Source: Apostichopus japonicus (Eukaryota > Echinodermata > Holothuroidea > Aspidochirotida > Stichopodidae). From it: 64,000 nt of DNA. Shown here piece after piece: positions 11,199-25,000 of the stretch (positions are counted from its first letter, which is position 1; each line of letters starts with the position of its first letter). Location of the stretch: assembly GCF_037975245.1 (NCBI RefSeq), contig NC_092570.1, forward strand, positions 4,310,001 to 4,374,000. The letters run 5' to 3'. The position numbers and the translations under genes were made by a program. Under the pieces are notes generated by a model. The model saw only the letters and a list, made by a program, of their open reading frames with translations, made no database searches and had not been told where the DNA came from.

Positions 11199-13861
11199 GC
11201 TTCTCTGTACTCAATAATATGAACTAAATATGTGCCCATATCAATTAAATTAGCCAACTTTGAGTTTACTTATATGCTACAGCCTATGGGTAGGGCCAAG
11301 CCTAAAGTTAGTTGTATAAAGTATTTCTACTACGAAGTTGGTAATATTCTCGAGTAATTAAAGAATACCTGCATTTCTCTAACTTTTTCTTTTTTATGGA
11401 GTTGCAGTGATGAAAAGTTACATAATTTACAAACCTAGCTCTCTTTTGGAATCCAGGTTAATGATTAATACTAGTTGGAGTGACTGTGGTATAAACTAGC
11501 CTATTTCTTATTTCACATTTCGACTCTACCAGAACACAGGGATTTCTGAAAGGCGGGCTATTCTATAATTGCACAAATATTCAACTGACATGGTAGCATA
11601 CTAAGGCCTTACCTCACAAAGGTAAACCTCACATTGGCAACTTTACTTTGGCCTAAGTTACAGTGAGGCCTAACGTAACACAGACTGACACAGGTTTTCA
11701 AAACTTACTGCAGTGAGACCCAGGCCCACTGTTACAACTAACACGACTACAGGATGTGGAAGTTGAAAATAACTTGACTTGGAGTCATTTGGACGGTGAG
11801 AGTCTTTACCCATCTTCAGTATGTCCTGCTCCTCACAACTTACTTGGGTAATTTTGTTCCCTGATAAATAGTACTTTAGGCTAGCCTGTTATCTGTCACG
11901 GGAACTTTGATGAGGATACTGTTATCAAGGTAGCATACTATAAAATAACTAACCCTATCGATGTGTAATGCTCCAGTTGATTACGTGCCAACGTCATTGT
12001 CCAAATATTCAGTTTTGTGTAATTCCTTGAACTTATTTTCGGAAAAATGTTTTGAAAGCGAGAGGAAAAACATTGTTAAATTCTCTCAATAACATACATG
12101 TGATATACCCAGACAAGTGTCGTAGTCACCCCATGACTAAAAAAACTTTATGCCATGTCGGATAGTTTGGGGGAGGGAGGTTAATGGTCCTCCATCAGGG
12201 AAAAAATATTTCTGACCCCAAAAAATGGGTCTATCTGAGGCATATTTTTAGACTATGAATCAGGCTACAATTAAGCAGGTCTATATGGAAAGTTGTGCTA
12301 AACTTAATGTTGATACATTGTAGAATTTTCTGTTGTCATCTACTTTGAATAAATCACAACTACACATATAATACCCTTAGAATGTCATCATGTACAGCTA
12401 ACAGGCAAACTTAAATGGAGTTTTTGCAGTTCATCTGCCCAGCCCCCACCCTACACAACTTCCAATCATGTACATACACAGCCCCTTTGGTAGTGTTGCT
12501 GGTATTAACAAGATTCCCAAATTTATTAAAGATAAGTCCTTTCCAACTTTTGAAATCTTCTTTATCACTTAAACAAAAAAATTGCTGTCGTAAGAGGGGA
12601 ATAACAGACAGGATCAAAGAACAAACAAACGTTTTTTTCTTTGTAAATTTACATTTATTCCAAACTTTCTGACAAAGCTGTTTCTAGTCTAAGAAACTCA
12701 TTGTTTTACCAGATTATGCTGAAAATAAAGTAACAAGGACAGCTTGAAATAAAGAGCACTTTCTTAAATTGTCTACATAATAAGCACACTATAAAATTGA
12801 TGAATATGTTTATGGTTCATTTCTAAAGTTATAGTACCATTAGGTGTGCCTAGAGCATTTCTTAGGATGCTCACTGGGTGTATCCAGCTAACATGTGTAT
12901 TGTTATGTTAATAAAATGTTAATCAGTTCAACTCGATCATTAAGGTGCAAGCCGCAGGTAAGAATGTCATATCAAATTTTGCCTTGCATCACTAGGGTCA
13001 GATCCACAGGGATAGTGTGGGGTGTTACCATCCCCCACCCCCCCCCCCTCCGTCGTCAATCTCCCACACACACACAAATGAAAATGGTAAAGTGGTTATT
13101 AGGACAACCATGCACAGAGACCTAAATATATATTTAATCTACAGCATAAACATGCCCCAGAATGCACCATTTCACATCTAAAACATGTGTTTGGCTGGGT
13201 GACACCCCCCACTCCTTTCCATAAATGGGAGTTAGCTTGAAACGTCACACAGCCACACTGACCCTTTTAGAATCCTGGATACACTCCTGATCATAAATAG
13301 AAATTAGGCACACCTCAATTTCCATATATTTTCTAAAAGACCTTGTATCAGACTACAAACTGCATATTTCTTTCTCAGTGATCCAGGAAAACTGACTTTC
13401 CTGGGGAATTAAAATATTGTTTGTGACAATAAATACAACATACTACCCAGAATACAATGTTGCAAAGATATACTTAGCATTGAAAGCAACACCCCCTCCC
13501 CCCCCCATACCTCTCCACTCGATATTAACCCCACCAGAACATAAACTACACACCAGTCTCAGACAGATGCTTAAAACTTCCATAAAGTATTGCAATCCAA
13601 TCAAGTGATTGTTTCACATCAATTGTGTCACTAAGCCCCCCCCCCCCTCCACTTCCCTGCTCAATAACAGATCACTTTTAAAATCTTGCTTAACTCCTGC
13701 AAAGAAATGCACAATTTAGAGATTAACCAATACCATGGCATGTCTTTGTTGACTGTAAACTGATTTGCATACAAATGACAATAATATGTACATTAAGTCT
13801 TGAAAAGAAAGCAAGTGGAATAGCAGAGCAAAAAAGAATAAAGGTTAAAAGTGACCAAACC
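11199..13861. other. Intergenic, no recognisable gene
   Basis: AT-rich sequence with C-rich tracts near 13037, 13495 and 13638. A possible old hAT-like pair of ends at about 12990 and 13289 lacks a clear target duplication. I see nothing else. Confidence 0.45.
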
Positions 13862-13869
13862 GTTTACAT

Positions 13870-14228
13870 CAGTGGCGTGGGAAGGTCCTTTTGAGTGGTG
13901 GGGCTGAAGACTGATGGCTGGCCTGGGGGAGGGGTCTAAGGGGAGGGGGTGTCCCCCTCCCCTTTGGAATTTTTTGCATTTCCAGGTGGCCTCAGATGCA
14001 ATTTGGTGCAATATAGCACACTTCAACACCCACTCCATTTTGTAAACTTAATTTTGTATTTTCACCTGACCTTAGATGCAATTTGGTGCTCCAAATAAGA
14101 TTTTTTTCTCATTTCGAAATGAAAAAGGGGTTTTCAGACTTGCGAAGCGGAATGATACTTCCGCCCCTCCAAATTTTTCACTGGGGGGGCTGGCGCCCCC
14201 CAGCCCCCCCCCAGTACCTACGCCTTTG
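13870..14228. mobile_element. Complete hAT-type MITE (359 bp)
   Basis: The left end CAGTGGCGTGGGAAGG is matched by an inverted, diverged right end CCTACGCCTTTG. It is flanked by a perfect 8-bp direct repeat GTTTACAT (13862-13869 and 14229-14236). Two copies of AGATGCAATTTGGTGC occur inside. Non-autonomous. Confidence 0.85.
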
Positions 14229-14236
14229 GTTTACAT

Positions 14237-16063
14237 CAATTGGTAACTTTGCAAACAACAACTATAATGATTTGCAAACAACCTCTCCTCCCTCTCCCCA
14301 TGCCAATTAACACTCCCCCAAGATTTCCATTAACAATTTGCCTTGCAATGTGACAAATGTCACAGTCCCAAATAACCGACACCACCCTCCCCACCAAATA
14401 AAAGTGATACAAATTTCAATCATTTAATTCTGAGCAAACTGCTGCCTCAATGAAATAAGAACAGATTTCCCAGCATTGTCTCATTTACAACTATTTCAGA
14501 GTTCTTTATATAGCCTAAACATGATCAATAAAAGTGTTAAATAAAAAAACAAAAGAAATGATAATAAAGAGTGCCAAGTTCTTTGCGGGGACAAGAACCG
14601 ATGAATACAATGCAAAATAAATTAAAAATGAAATCATAGGATTACATAAGTGGGATAAACACAATTCCTGTAATGTTATTAGTCGCTTCCAAGTATTCAA
14701 AGTATTATTATTTTCTTATATATTGCTAGTGGTTTTTATCATACAGGGGGTGGTAGTTACTTTTTAATACCTAGTGCTATATATCTTTACAGTTAGTGTA
14801 CACTTTTTTTTTTCTGACTTTACATAAATAAATTTAAAAAGAAAATGATTTTGATTACAAATGAAAGTGGACTACTTGAAATATTTCATATTTTGAAATT
14901 TGCTTTTCCTATTTAATGCTGCAGTGGAAAAGGGTGTATCCTATGACACTGAAATACAGACTGCTTGGAGTAAAACATATATGTTACTTTGCCATTATGG
15001 AGTAGATTGATAAAGGAATATACCAGTGGCTGACAATACGACCTTCATAGGGGAGACAACTACATTTCACCCGACTAGTTGGAAATTGAAATCTCCAGAT
15101 TAAACCACTTGGTTGATTCTCATTACATTTCGCAACAGAATCATACAAATGACTAGTGCAATTTCAGTAATGTTCTGGATGGACTATGTTCTGTATGTAT
15201 GTATGTTATGTATGTGTGTGTGTGTGTCTGTATGCGTGTGTGTATGCATGTTCAGACTATGGAGGCTATGGGTATCTCCTTGTGTCCTTTACTTACAGCA
15301 ATGCCAATGAAAAAGTTTGTAATTTTTTCTATATCTAAATCATGGTTGGCCTAGGTTGTATCTTTTTATGATACTATTTTTCAAGTCTATACTTAAAAGA
15401 TGATATTTACATTTATAATTGACAAGACTTTCTTGTGTATCAATACATGGTGTGTAAGCAACCGTTAATCAGTGTTCTGGTGATCGGAGGTGTACATTAC
15501 AAACACAAAAAGCTGTTCTTAACATATTCTTTCTAACTCTATGAACAAGGGCAGGGCTTATCACATCTTGAGAAGTTATACTTGGTTCGCAAAACAACAC
15601 CACAAAGAGTCAACATAGACATAACATACTTTCATACCCAGATCATCCAGATGTATCTATTTTGCATATAAGAAACAGGGCTAAAGGTTTTCTTTGTAGG
15701 AATTACTGAAGCTTATTAGTCTCCTACTGATGAGAATATAAAAAAAAGTTAAAATGTTTGTTTACTTCTTTATGTGTACCAGATCAAAAGTCACCTATGG
15801 GGACCTAATATCTTGTAAGCGAGTATATTTTTTTTCAGTCTAAAGCACTAATCGCAGCGTTAGGCAACATATTGAATACAAGAGATCATTGTTTGACAAT
15901 GTCTTTTAACATAACTAAACATAAGGAAAGCTTTCCTGTGCAAACGACAAATTTTTTGGCTAGTAACAGAAAGAGATAAGGTGGCGAATTTTGTTTGTCC
16001 ATCTACGGCACTGAGCAAGAAGAAACAGTTTCTATTTTCTACGGTGTATCCCAGAGACCATCT
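14237..16063. other. ECT2 3' UTR and/or downstream flank
   Basis: No second gene is seen. Transcribed leftward from the ECT2 stop at 16064, part of this must be its 3' UTR, but I could not fix a convincing - strand polyadenylation signal. A (TG)n tract lies near 15214-15244. Confidence 0.4.
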
Positions 16064-19000
16064 TCAGAGTTTCTTAGTTGTTGAGGGTCCGAGGGTAAGA
16101 CTCCTCAGCTGTTTGGGGGCGAGAGGTTGCCTTCTCATCGGTGACAGTGCCTGTGGGAAGAGAAAAAACAAAAGTTTATGCTGCAGTAACCAGCCAACGA
16201 CAAAATTCTGAAAATGGATTGTAGAGAGGCACTGGATAAAAAGTAAAAACATTGACTGAAATAAAATATTAATTTAATTAATTTGATAGATAAAAATGCC
16301 AAAATATAAATAATTCATAACAACTCGCGATAGCAGTTTTGGTATAAATTTCTCTATGCACCATGTCCCTACAAGGAAGAAAAACTAATTTCTACTGTAG
16401 ATAAACTGTTGTAACACATACAAGATGAGTTTTGCAATAATGGACGTAGCTTTTCGTAGGCAACGGGTTGAAATTAATGACTCGAGTCAATGACACTTGC
16501 TCCCAATCATCGGTGAATTGGTGATGTTTACTGTGGACGCTTGTGCCTAATTTATGTTTTACCACTGATACGTGCGACATTCAGTGCAGAAACTCGGCAA
16601 ACTACAAGAGAATCCAATGCGAGGAATAATGTTCAAAAGATTTCTGTAGCATTTTCTATGGCTCGGAATTTCCACTCTTATCAAATTCTGCGATCGTTTT
16701 GTAGAAAACAATAATAATCCATCTTTGTTGCACTTTAACAGTTAGTTTTGCAAAGCTTTTTGCTGATCAGAATATTTACTGAAGTGGCTTGGACCATAAC
16801 AAAGTTCTCTGCTAGTATTTTTACCTTCAGTGTCATGGTACTTCCCAATCTCTTGTTTATCCTCCCCAGTTGCTGTGGTGTTATTTTGTCTCCTGTCACT
16901 ATGGGGCTGAAGACAGTGGACACGCTGGACACGGCTCGGTTGACAGACCTCCGAGGGGTCTTGTTGAAAGAGAATGTCCTTCCGACCTTCTTGGTGGCTT
17001 TTTTAGCAGCTCTGTCAATAAGATAAATGAAGTCCACGAATGAAATGCCTACAATTTTCATTTCCGATCTGCCATTAGAAATTGGCTACGATCACGATCT
17101 TGACGTTTGGGTTTTTATTGGGGGGGGGGCTTAAACAAGTTTTACTGAATGCATTGATTCCATCTTTTATATTTTTGACACTAATATAGAATTTACAAAT
17201 GCAGGAGATAAACAACAGTAATGAAGCAGCACATGAGAGTTTATTTAAATAAAAAATAAAAGTAAAAATAAATTAAAAATGATGTAATTTAATCAAAAAC
17301 TCATAAGGAAAAAGGTGGATTACGCAATATATCAACTAAAAATGAAACAAGAAAAAACAAGTTTAATAGAACTGACTGTGGTGTCAGGAAAGGCTTAATG
17401 AAGCCCTAAATTTCAACTTGATATATTGCAATGTTTACAATAAATTTTGATACTTTAAGTTTTGAACTGAGACTGTACTGTGTGTTGCAAATCAGACATT
17501 TCTTGGAGGGACTGGGAACAAATGAAAACCGTGCAAGACATTTACTCTCAAATATTCGCATACCCCAAATGGATAACAATGACTGTATTGTTGTCACACT
17601 CACCTGACCGCTTTGTTTATTGTTCCCTGTTCGTAATTTGTCTTTGTTATTTCCAACTCTTCAGGGTCGATGGTACAAAGAAAATTATCCTAAAATGAAA
17701 CATAAGACATAAGACAGTAGAAATATTGGAAATTAGAATGATAAAAAAAAACTATGCATATCTCATGAATATTTATTCCATTCTGCTATAAGGCTACCAC
17801 TGTGATTGGTCAAATTCAAATCACAACTTGGTAAAAAAGCAAGACATACTTGAAAATGGATTAAAGACTGATTGACTGAGAGCTAAAAATACAAATATGC
17901 AGAAGAAAAAACCGCAAACGTTTGACACTGACCACGTCGGTTTTACAAGTCGCCGTGGCGATGTGATGACAGAGGGTTTTTAACCAGTCCGCCTTGGCTT
18001 CATTTCCGATCGTGAGAGCGAACATGTAGAGGCGATCGAGACGAGAAGAACTCTCCATTAGCGGTTTGCAGAGGAGTGCGAATGCACTGTGGCACGCTGT
18101 AGAGAGGGGGGAAAGGATATAAAATTACATCAAAATGCAGAGGAGTGCGAATGCACTGTGACACGCTGTAGAGAGGGGGAAAGGATACAAAATTACATCA
18201 AAATGCAGAGGAGTGCGAATGCACTGTGGCACGCTGTAGAGAGGGGGAAAGGATATAGAATGAAATCAAAATGCAGAGGAGTGCGAATGCACTGTGACAC
18301 GCTGTAGAGAGGGGGAAAGGATACAAAATTACATCAAAATGCAGAGGAGTGCGAATGCACTGTGACACGCTGTAGAGAGGGGGAAAGGATACAAAATTAC
18401 ATCAAAATGCAGAGGAGTGCGAATGCACTGTGACACGCTGTAGAGAGGGGGAAAGGATACAAAATTACATCAAAATGCAGAGGAGTGCGAATGCACTGTG
18501 ACACGCTGTAGAGAGGGGGAAAGGATACAAAATTACATCAAAATGCAGAGGAGTGCGAATGCACTGTGACACGCTGTAGAGAGGGGGAAAGGATACAAAA
18601 TTACATCAAAATGCAGAGGAGTGCGAATGCACTGTGACACGCTGTAGAGAGGGGGAAAGGATACAAAATTACATCAAAATGCAGAGGAGTGCGAATGCAC
18701 TGTGACACGCTGTAGAGAGGGGGAAAGGATATAAAATGAAATCAATATGAAAACTGGTTAGGCTGAATATTTTGAGCAGTGTATGATTCTTAGTGTTACT
18801 TACAAGATATGGAAGGTAAGGGTTGTTATTTATCCATTTCATTTTTCCATCGACTTTGCATTAATATTCAATGTTTGATTTTAGTGACTCACACATGGGA
18901 ATCGGGTAGCAGACGATACCCGAGTTTTGAAACTTGAGACGTACAGAAAAATTGTGTGGACGTCTGTTACCAATGGTGTGTGCGACATCAAACTTTTGTA

Positions 19001-22000
19001 TTGGTTTTACTGGTTGATAAAATGTATATCTGTCGAGAAACTGTTCATTTGATTGAAAAGACATTTCAGGAGCAAAGTGGCTTTTGTTGGGCTAAGATAA
19101 AGGACAATTTTCAATTTGAAAGTGTGAAACTTTCTTTGTGCTTACTGTTGAGGGCATACTTTGTTTTAAGAATCAGTTCAATTTTTGACATCAAAATCCA
19201 AAGGAAATGAAACATTGTGCAAAGAAAATTCATGAAAATCACCACATCATTTTTTTTTTTTTATTGACGACAACGAAACAGCCCTTTCTTTGCACTTACT
19301 CTCAGTTTCGTTGACATCCAAGACCCTTCTGATATGTGAAAGCGGTAACAGCTCGATGTGTTTGTGAGTCTTCTGACTCGGTTTTGTGGTCGTGTGTGGA
19401 CTTTTATGGGAAGATGCATACTTACTCCTCTTCTTGCATATCTGAGAAAGATAAAAGACCAAATGAAAAAATTAAATCCCTCAAATTCCCCCTAAAAAAT
19501 TAAAATACTGGGAGCTTTAATTCAAAGTTTTTCATGATTATATCCTTCCCCAAATTTAAATGCATAACAAAGTCTTGCCTCCAGTGTGTCTGAAAACAGT
19601 ATCATAGAGACGCTACTGCCCTTCTCGGTGAAGTTATCTCCTTTCCCTGTATGGCTGTCGGCCAGCTCTATAGCTTCGATGCGCTGAATGAAAGTTCTGT
19701 GGGCGGAGAGTAAGTCCGCTGGGACGCCCTCTATATCGTTGATGATGTCAAACAATTGGGTACGGCACTCTGCCTTCCTCCTGTCCTCGTTGATGTGTCT
19801 ATTTAAAGAAGAAGGAAAAATAAAGGTTATTATTTGGCAAGGTTACAAATGAAGAAGACTTAAAAAAAAATATGACAATTAATTTTTTTGCACGAAATGT
19901 GAAAATTTTCAATCATACCAAGGTGTAGTAGGATGGAGCTCCGTAAGGAAAGGTAATTCATGTGAAGTATGTTATGTAACATAACATCTATACATACTAT
20001 CTAAACATCATAACATACTATCACCAGTGTGGACTCATGAAACTAACCAGGAATGGGGGGGAGGAGGAGGGAGAGGGGGGCAGCATCAGAGCCCGGACTG
20101 TACTATTGAACATCTCTTCACTTTTCGTCTAGTTTATACTTTAGTAGTTTCTATTTAAACCAAGGAATACTGGCCTGGTTTAAACTGTACTCATTTCTGC
20201 CACATAAAAGTTGAGGTTAAGATTTCTCAAATTTGTACTCCAAAAAATTGTACTAAAAATTGTCTGTACTTACTCTGCGACACCCTTCAAGGACTCTAAA
20301 GCCTTCTCCAAATGTTTGTGATCTGGATGACTGGTGTCTGTTCTCTTGAATAAATCTGACCGAGAAAATGACAAGAAATGAAAATATATTAAAACAGAAA
20401 AAAAATTCATACTTTATATAGATCACCCAAACTTAATATTCATCTGTTCTCCTTTAGAAATCAATTGACCACTTTCATTGATCAACAACTCTTCCTTTTT
20501 GCTAAACACTAGGTAATTCTGGATTCATACACAATCAGAAAATAAGGTGAGTATTTTACTGTAGTTGTATGATAATCCTGTCGGCCATGTTTGCAAAATG
20601 TTTAGACATTGCCTCTATTAGTTGATACTAAACTTGAATCATTCAGCTAAGAACTTCAACCCTCTGAGATTTTATTTTATTAAGAAAGTTTATCAACCCA
20701 AACCACTCACACAAAAAAAATGGCTTTGGGATTCTTTTTCCATTCTAATACGTTTTTTAACCCAAAACACTCACAAAAACCTGCTTTAGGATTCTTGTTT
20801 TTAATCAGTTTTTTAACCAAGAACCCTCACAAAAACATACTTTAGGATTCTTGTTTTTAATCAGTTTTTTAACCCAAAACCCTCACAAAACCTGCTTTCG
20901 TATAAGATCGGTGACTTTGTCAGCATCGTACAACGTTACCAAAGACTAACCTGAAAGGAGAAGGATCATGCTTGGCAGTCTCTGGACTGGACGAATCAAG
21001 AGTTCTGTAAGACCCTGCCTCCCGCACTCTGGTTTCGACTGACAAATCTGTGTGGTTGAACAAAAAAGCCATGAAAAGAGAGAAGAAATTTGTTATGAAA
21101 TACCGGCATGTAAAGCGCAAGAAAAGATAAGTGATTGTTGCTCAATGTGATATAGAGACAATATCAGTTGAAGACATGTTGCTTCTGTTTTCGATTTGTG
21201 GAAGGGGAAAAGGGGAAGAATGTTGTACACAAAAATTTATGAGAAACAGAAATTCAGAATAAATATAATATTGTGATGTAAAATGCACTTAGCATTTTTC
21301 TAATACACTTTGACTATGTGAGTGCAGGTATTCTATGTTTGGAATAAGACCACTGCCTGACCCTCAAGACTGACCCTCAATGCCTGACCCTGAAGGCATA
21401 TGTCCTAACATATTCCCCCCCCCCCCGACAGGTCATTTTCGATATGGTAACAGTCTACATGTTCTGATTCAAAGCAGTGGTTGGCAAACTGTCAGGCCCA
21501 CCGCCCAGGATCTTCCGTGAGAACTGCTTCATGACCTAAAAGAAACCCCATTTCTGTCAGAATCGAACTCCATCGACAAGCTCTGAAAAATGTACATAAA
21601 ATTTATCGGCATCTTGGAAAAATCCAGAGATTCACAGAGAAATTTTTGTGAACTGCTTTTAGGTCAGGCCCCATATTTTGCAGATAGTCGGACAACTGTA
21701 TAATCCCTACCACACCCACATACACAATCGGGCATGGGTATAACTCGGTGATTAAAATAAGCCATCTTACCTTCAAGAAAGCGTGAAACCTTGGTAATTC
21801 CTTGTCACATTTCTGTATCGTGGACTTTGTCATTTCAAAGTAATTTACAAATGGAGGGTAGGCTTCTCTCATATCGTTAGCCTGAAAGGTTGACAAAATT
21901 TAAAAAAGATCAGAAAAGACGTTTCATCCAAACCGGTTGTACGTATCCTAGATCTACCGTGACATTTCAAGGATTCATAATGTTGTTGGTAAGCTTGATT

Positions 22001-25000
22001 AACTCTTCAATGAGACAAAATTTCACAGTTTGTTTCAACTTTTTCTCCCTGCTCCAGTCGTCGAATAACGTTTAGCGATGTTCAAAATTCCATGGACGAG
22101 TCTCGCTGAAGAACATGACCTTGCTTCCTGAATGTAGGTAACGTACACATGGAAGGTATTACGTAGTGCAAAATGAGAATCACGTTAATGTCACGTAACA
22201 AATGTTCTGTCGCCGATCAATAAATGTACACCCTCGTCAATATTTTACAATTTATCAATCACTTTCTACCCTCTAGTTACTTACGTGTTTGACGATTATC
22301 GCGCCGATGCTCTTCTCCTCCGAGAAGTTACGTAAGAGCTCCTCGAGGTCGACCTTTAACCTCTGATGCACGGCGCAGATGTCTGGTATTTTACTGAAGA
22401 TGGTTTTGATGTCTCCTTTGGCTAAGATAGGTCCTCCTGTCTGCTCTTGTTCCAGTGGTTCTTTGAAAACCTGTCCAGAAAGAACAGGGGTCGTTGCACA
22501 ATTTAACGTTGTCGTTATGTTGCAACAGCGTTACTTCCGCTATTGCTCATCTGTGTCTGAATTTTGCCAATTTACAAAGTCAATCTTTGCAAAAATCTTG
22601 ATTTAATCATCTACAGCTCTGACAATATCGCTCAGTTTTCTGTTGCTAGATATATCCATAAATGTTATTACAAATAAATAAAGTCATATCACTTCTATAA
22701 ATATTAAGGAAACACACTATCATCTTAAAAAAGAATTTACCTACCGATGAAAATAGGTGACAGCAAGCTTTCAATTTGATCTTCAAACAATTCAGTGGTG
22801 CCAGCAGATCATCTCTTCAAAACATCCCATCATTTCTTTGCCACCGCACTCATCCCCCCTTCCCTTCCTGTTACATTGCCTCTGCTCCACCTCCCTCAAT
22901 TCCCCTCTCACCCCCCTCCCCCTTCCTCAATTCCCCTCTTTCCTCTCCTCCCACTGTAGGCCTTGTGAGAAGCTTTAGTGTAACATGCATTTTCTATCAT
23001 CTTCTATTTCGAAAACACAACTGACACTGATATTTTATCATTTCCTCATCGTACTGACAATCAATCCAACTCATAACACCATTCTTCTTCTTCTTCATCC
23101 AAAGCACAAACTATTGTAGCTAAAAATATCATGAAAACTACAGGTGTCTATAAATAGCTCACTGTTAAAATGGTTTCCAGAATCTTCACATAGTTTGTCT
23201 CTGTCTGCAGCAATTCCATAGCAGTCATGTGACGCTTGGAGGTCGGCATGATCGACGTCTGCATGAGCGAAACATCCTGGGCCGTTCTACTCGGGGTGGA
23301 CAACTCTGGGGTTTCTAAGAAGGCGAGAAGACAGAGGTTAGATTGAAAAGGCCGAACTGTGCAATGAAAAACTTTGACTAGACAGTCAAACAAACTAGTA
23401 TTGTTCGTTTTTGTTTCAATGATCACCTTGGATTGCTGGTTTTGCACCAGCTTTACTTAACATGTTGAATATCCATCAACATAAAGATATAAGGATTGAG
23501 AGCAGGCAAGGCTATGTTTTTCAATTACTAATTTTTGGTGATGCTTGTAGCAGTTCTGCTCCCGTCACATCAAATGATGAAATTCAATGTTTCGATGGTT
23601 TATTTCACCCAAAAATTATCAGAAGTATTTCAACTGAAATTTTGATTTATAATTGTTGTTGATAATTTTACCAAAATGTAACAAAGGTTTTTCTCAAAAG
23701 ATGATTGCAAGATAACCTCCCAGAGATTTTCAGCAAACGACTGTGTCGTCAGCGAGCTGAGTCATCAGTCCGTTCAATCCTAAAAGAAATTATTTTCTCG
23801 ACACATACAAGAAGCAGGGCAAGAAATGTCATTTTCATTCACAATTTTAGTGTAGATTTGAAATTAAACAGGACTACCCAACCTAATAACTGGCATTTTT
23901 GTAAGAATTTAATGGATCTAAATTTTTACAAAAACAAAAAGAAGATTTGCTTAGCTTTTTTTGTTTAATTTTACTAACCTGCAAAGAAGGTATTGTCTGG
24001 TGTTTGGGTCGCATCCAGGATAGAAGAACAGGACACAGACATGGCATCCCTGGCACTTGACCGTCTCTTCCGAGGGGGAAGAGGAGTGTCCTGTTGGTCA
24101 GCGGTCTGGGATAAAGCCGCAATGCTGTCCTTCAGTCGCCTTTTTCTACCGCTATGGATGCTTGTAGGTGTCATCTTGAAGGCTCTGGGAGTCTTTGCCT
24201 AGATGGATTCAAAAAATGCTGTTATGATGGGAAAAAATGTGTTCTTGTCTTGTAGCGTATCAGCTAATTATGCAAAAAGACACCAAATATCGTGTGAGTG
24301 ACTGTGGCGGGCATTCCCCAAAACAGAAGCAAAAAAAGCCACAAAAAAAAAAAGACAGACATTAATACAATACTGGTGACAGAAAAAAATGATGGGAAAG
24401 AAATTACTCACCATCTCAAATTTGTAGATGTGTTCATCAGCACATGCATCAATCTGAATACTTGCCCAGAACCACTGAAAATTAAAGATGAAAAACAGGT
24501 TTGTTTTTATTTATTTATGTTTTTTATTCAAATAAAACTACTGGGTACTTGCTTCAAAGACTCACTTCAAAGCATGAAATTGTGTCCCAACAATTTTTAG
24601 GAGTTTATAAAAAGATGACTTTTACAGGTAATAAGGCAAACTATTTCTAATTTTGTTACAACTATTTTCTCACCACCTTAATGTGTATGCTATATTTTAG
24701 AGCTATTTAAATTATTCACGGTAGAATGATAAAAATGTCTCCTCACCTCCTGTTTGACAATACGAGGACAGCAAATATCCGTTGTTAATTCCTTGATCAC
24801 GTTTTCGTCTATGACGAGGTGGGTGCAGGTCGGGTCACCGACCGGTGAAAACGAACCACCTGCGAGAAGAATCGCAGAATGAGACTTTATAAAGTTGTCA
24901 GGTAAAGAAAATATTGACATTAGTTCAATTCAGGATTTGGATGCATTAATTACCGAGGGAGTTGATTGTTTTATTTCATTGAATATAATTGCACTGACAT

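Noticed and set aside
12990-13293. Possible pair of hAT-like ends
   Set aside because: Ends are only loosely alike and there is no matching target duplication.
18089-18307. 72-codon + strand frame with repeated ECECTVTRCREGER-like units
   Set aside because: Antisense reading of the ECT2 splice-acceptor minisatellite, not a repeat protein gene.
18067-18747. CRISPR-like array
   Set aside because: The repeats are contiguous without unique spacers and include ECT2 exon sequence; it is a eukaryotic minisatellite.
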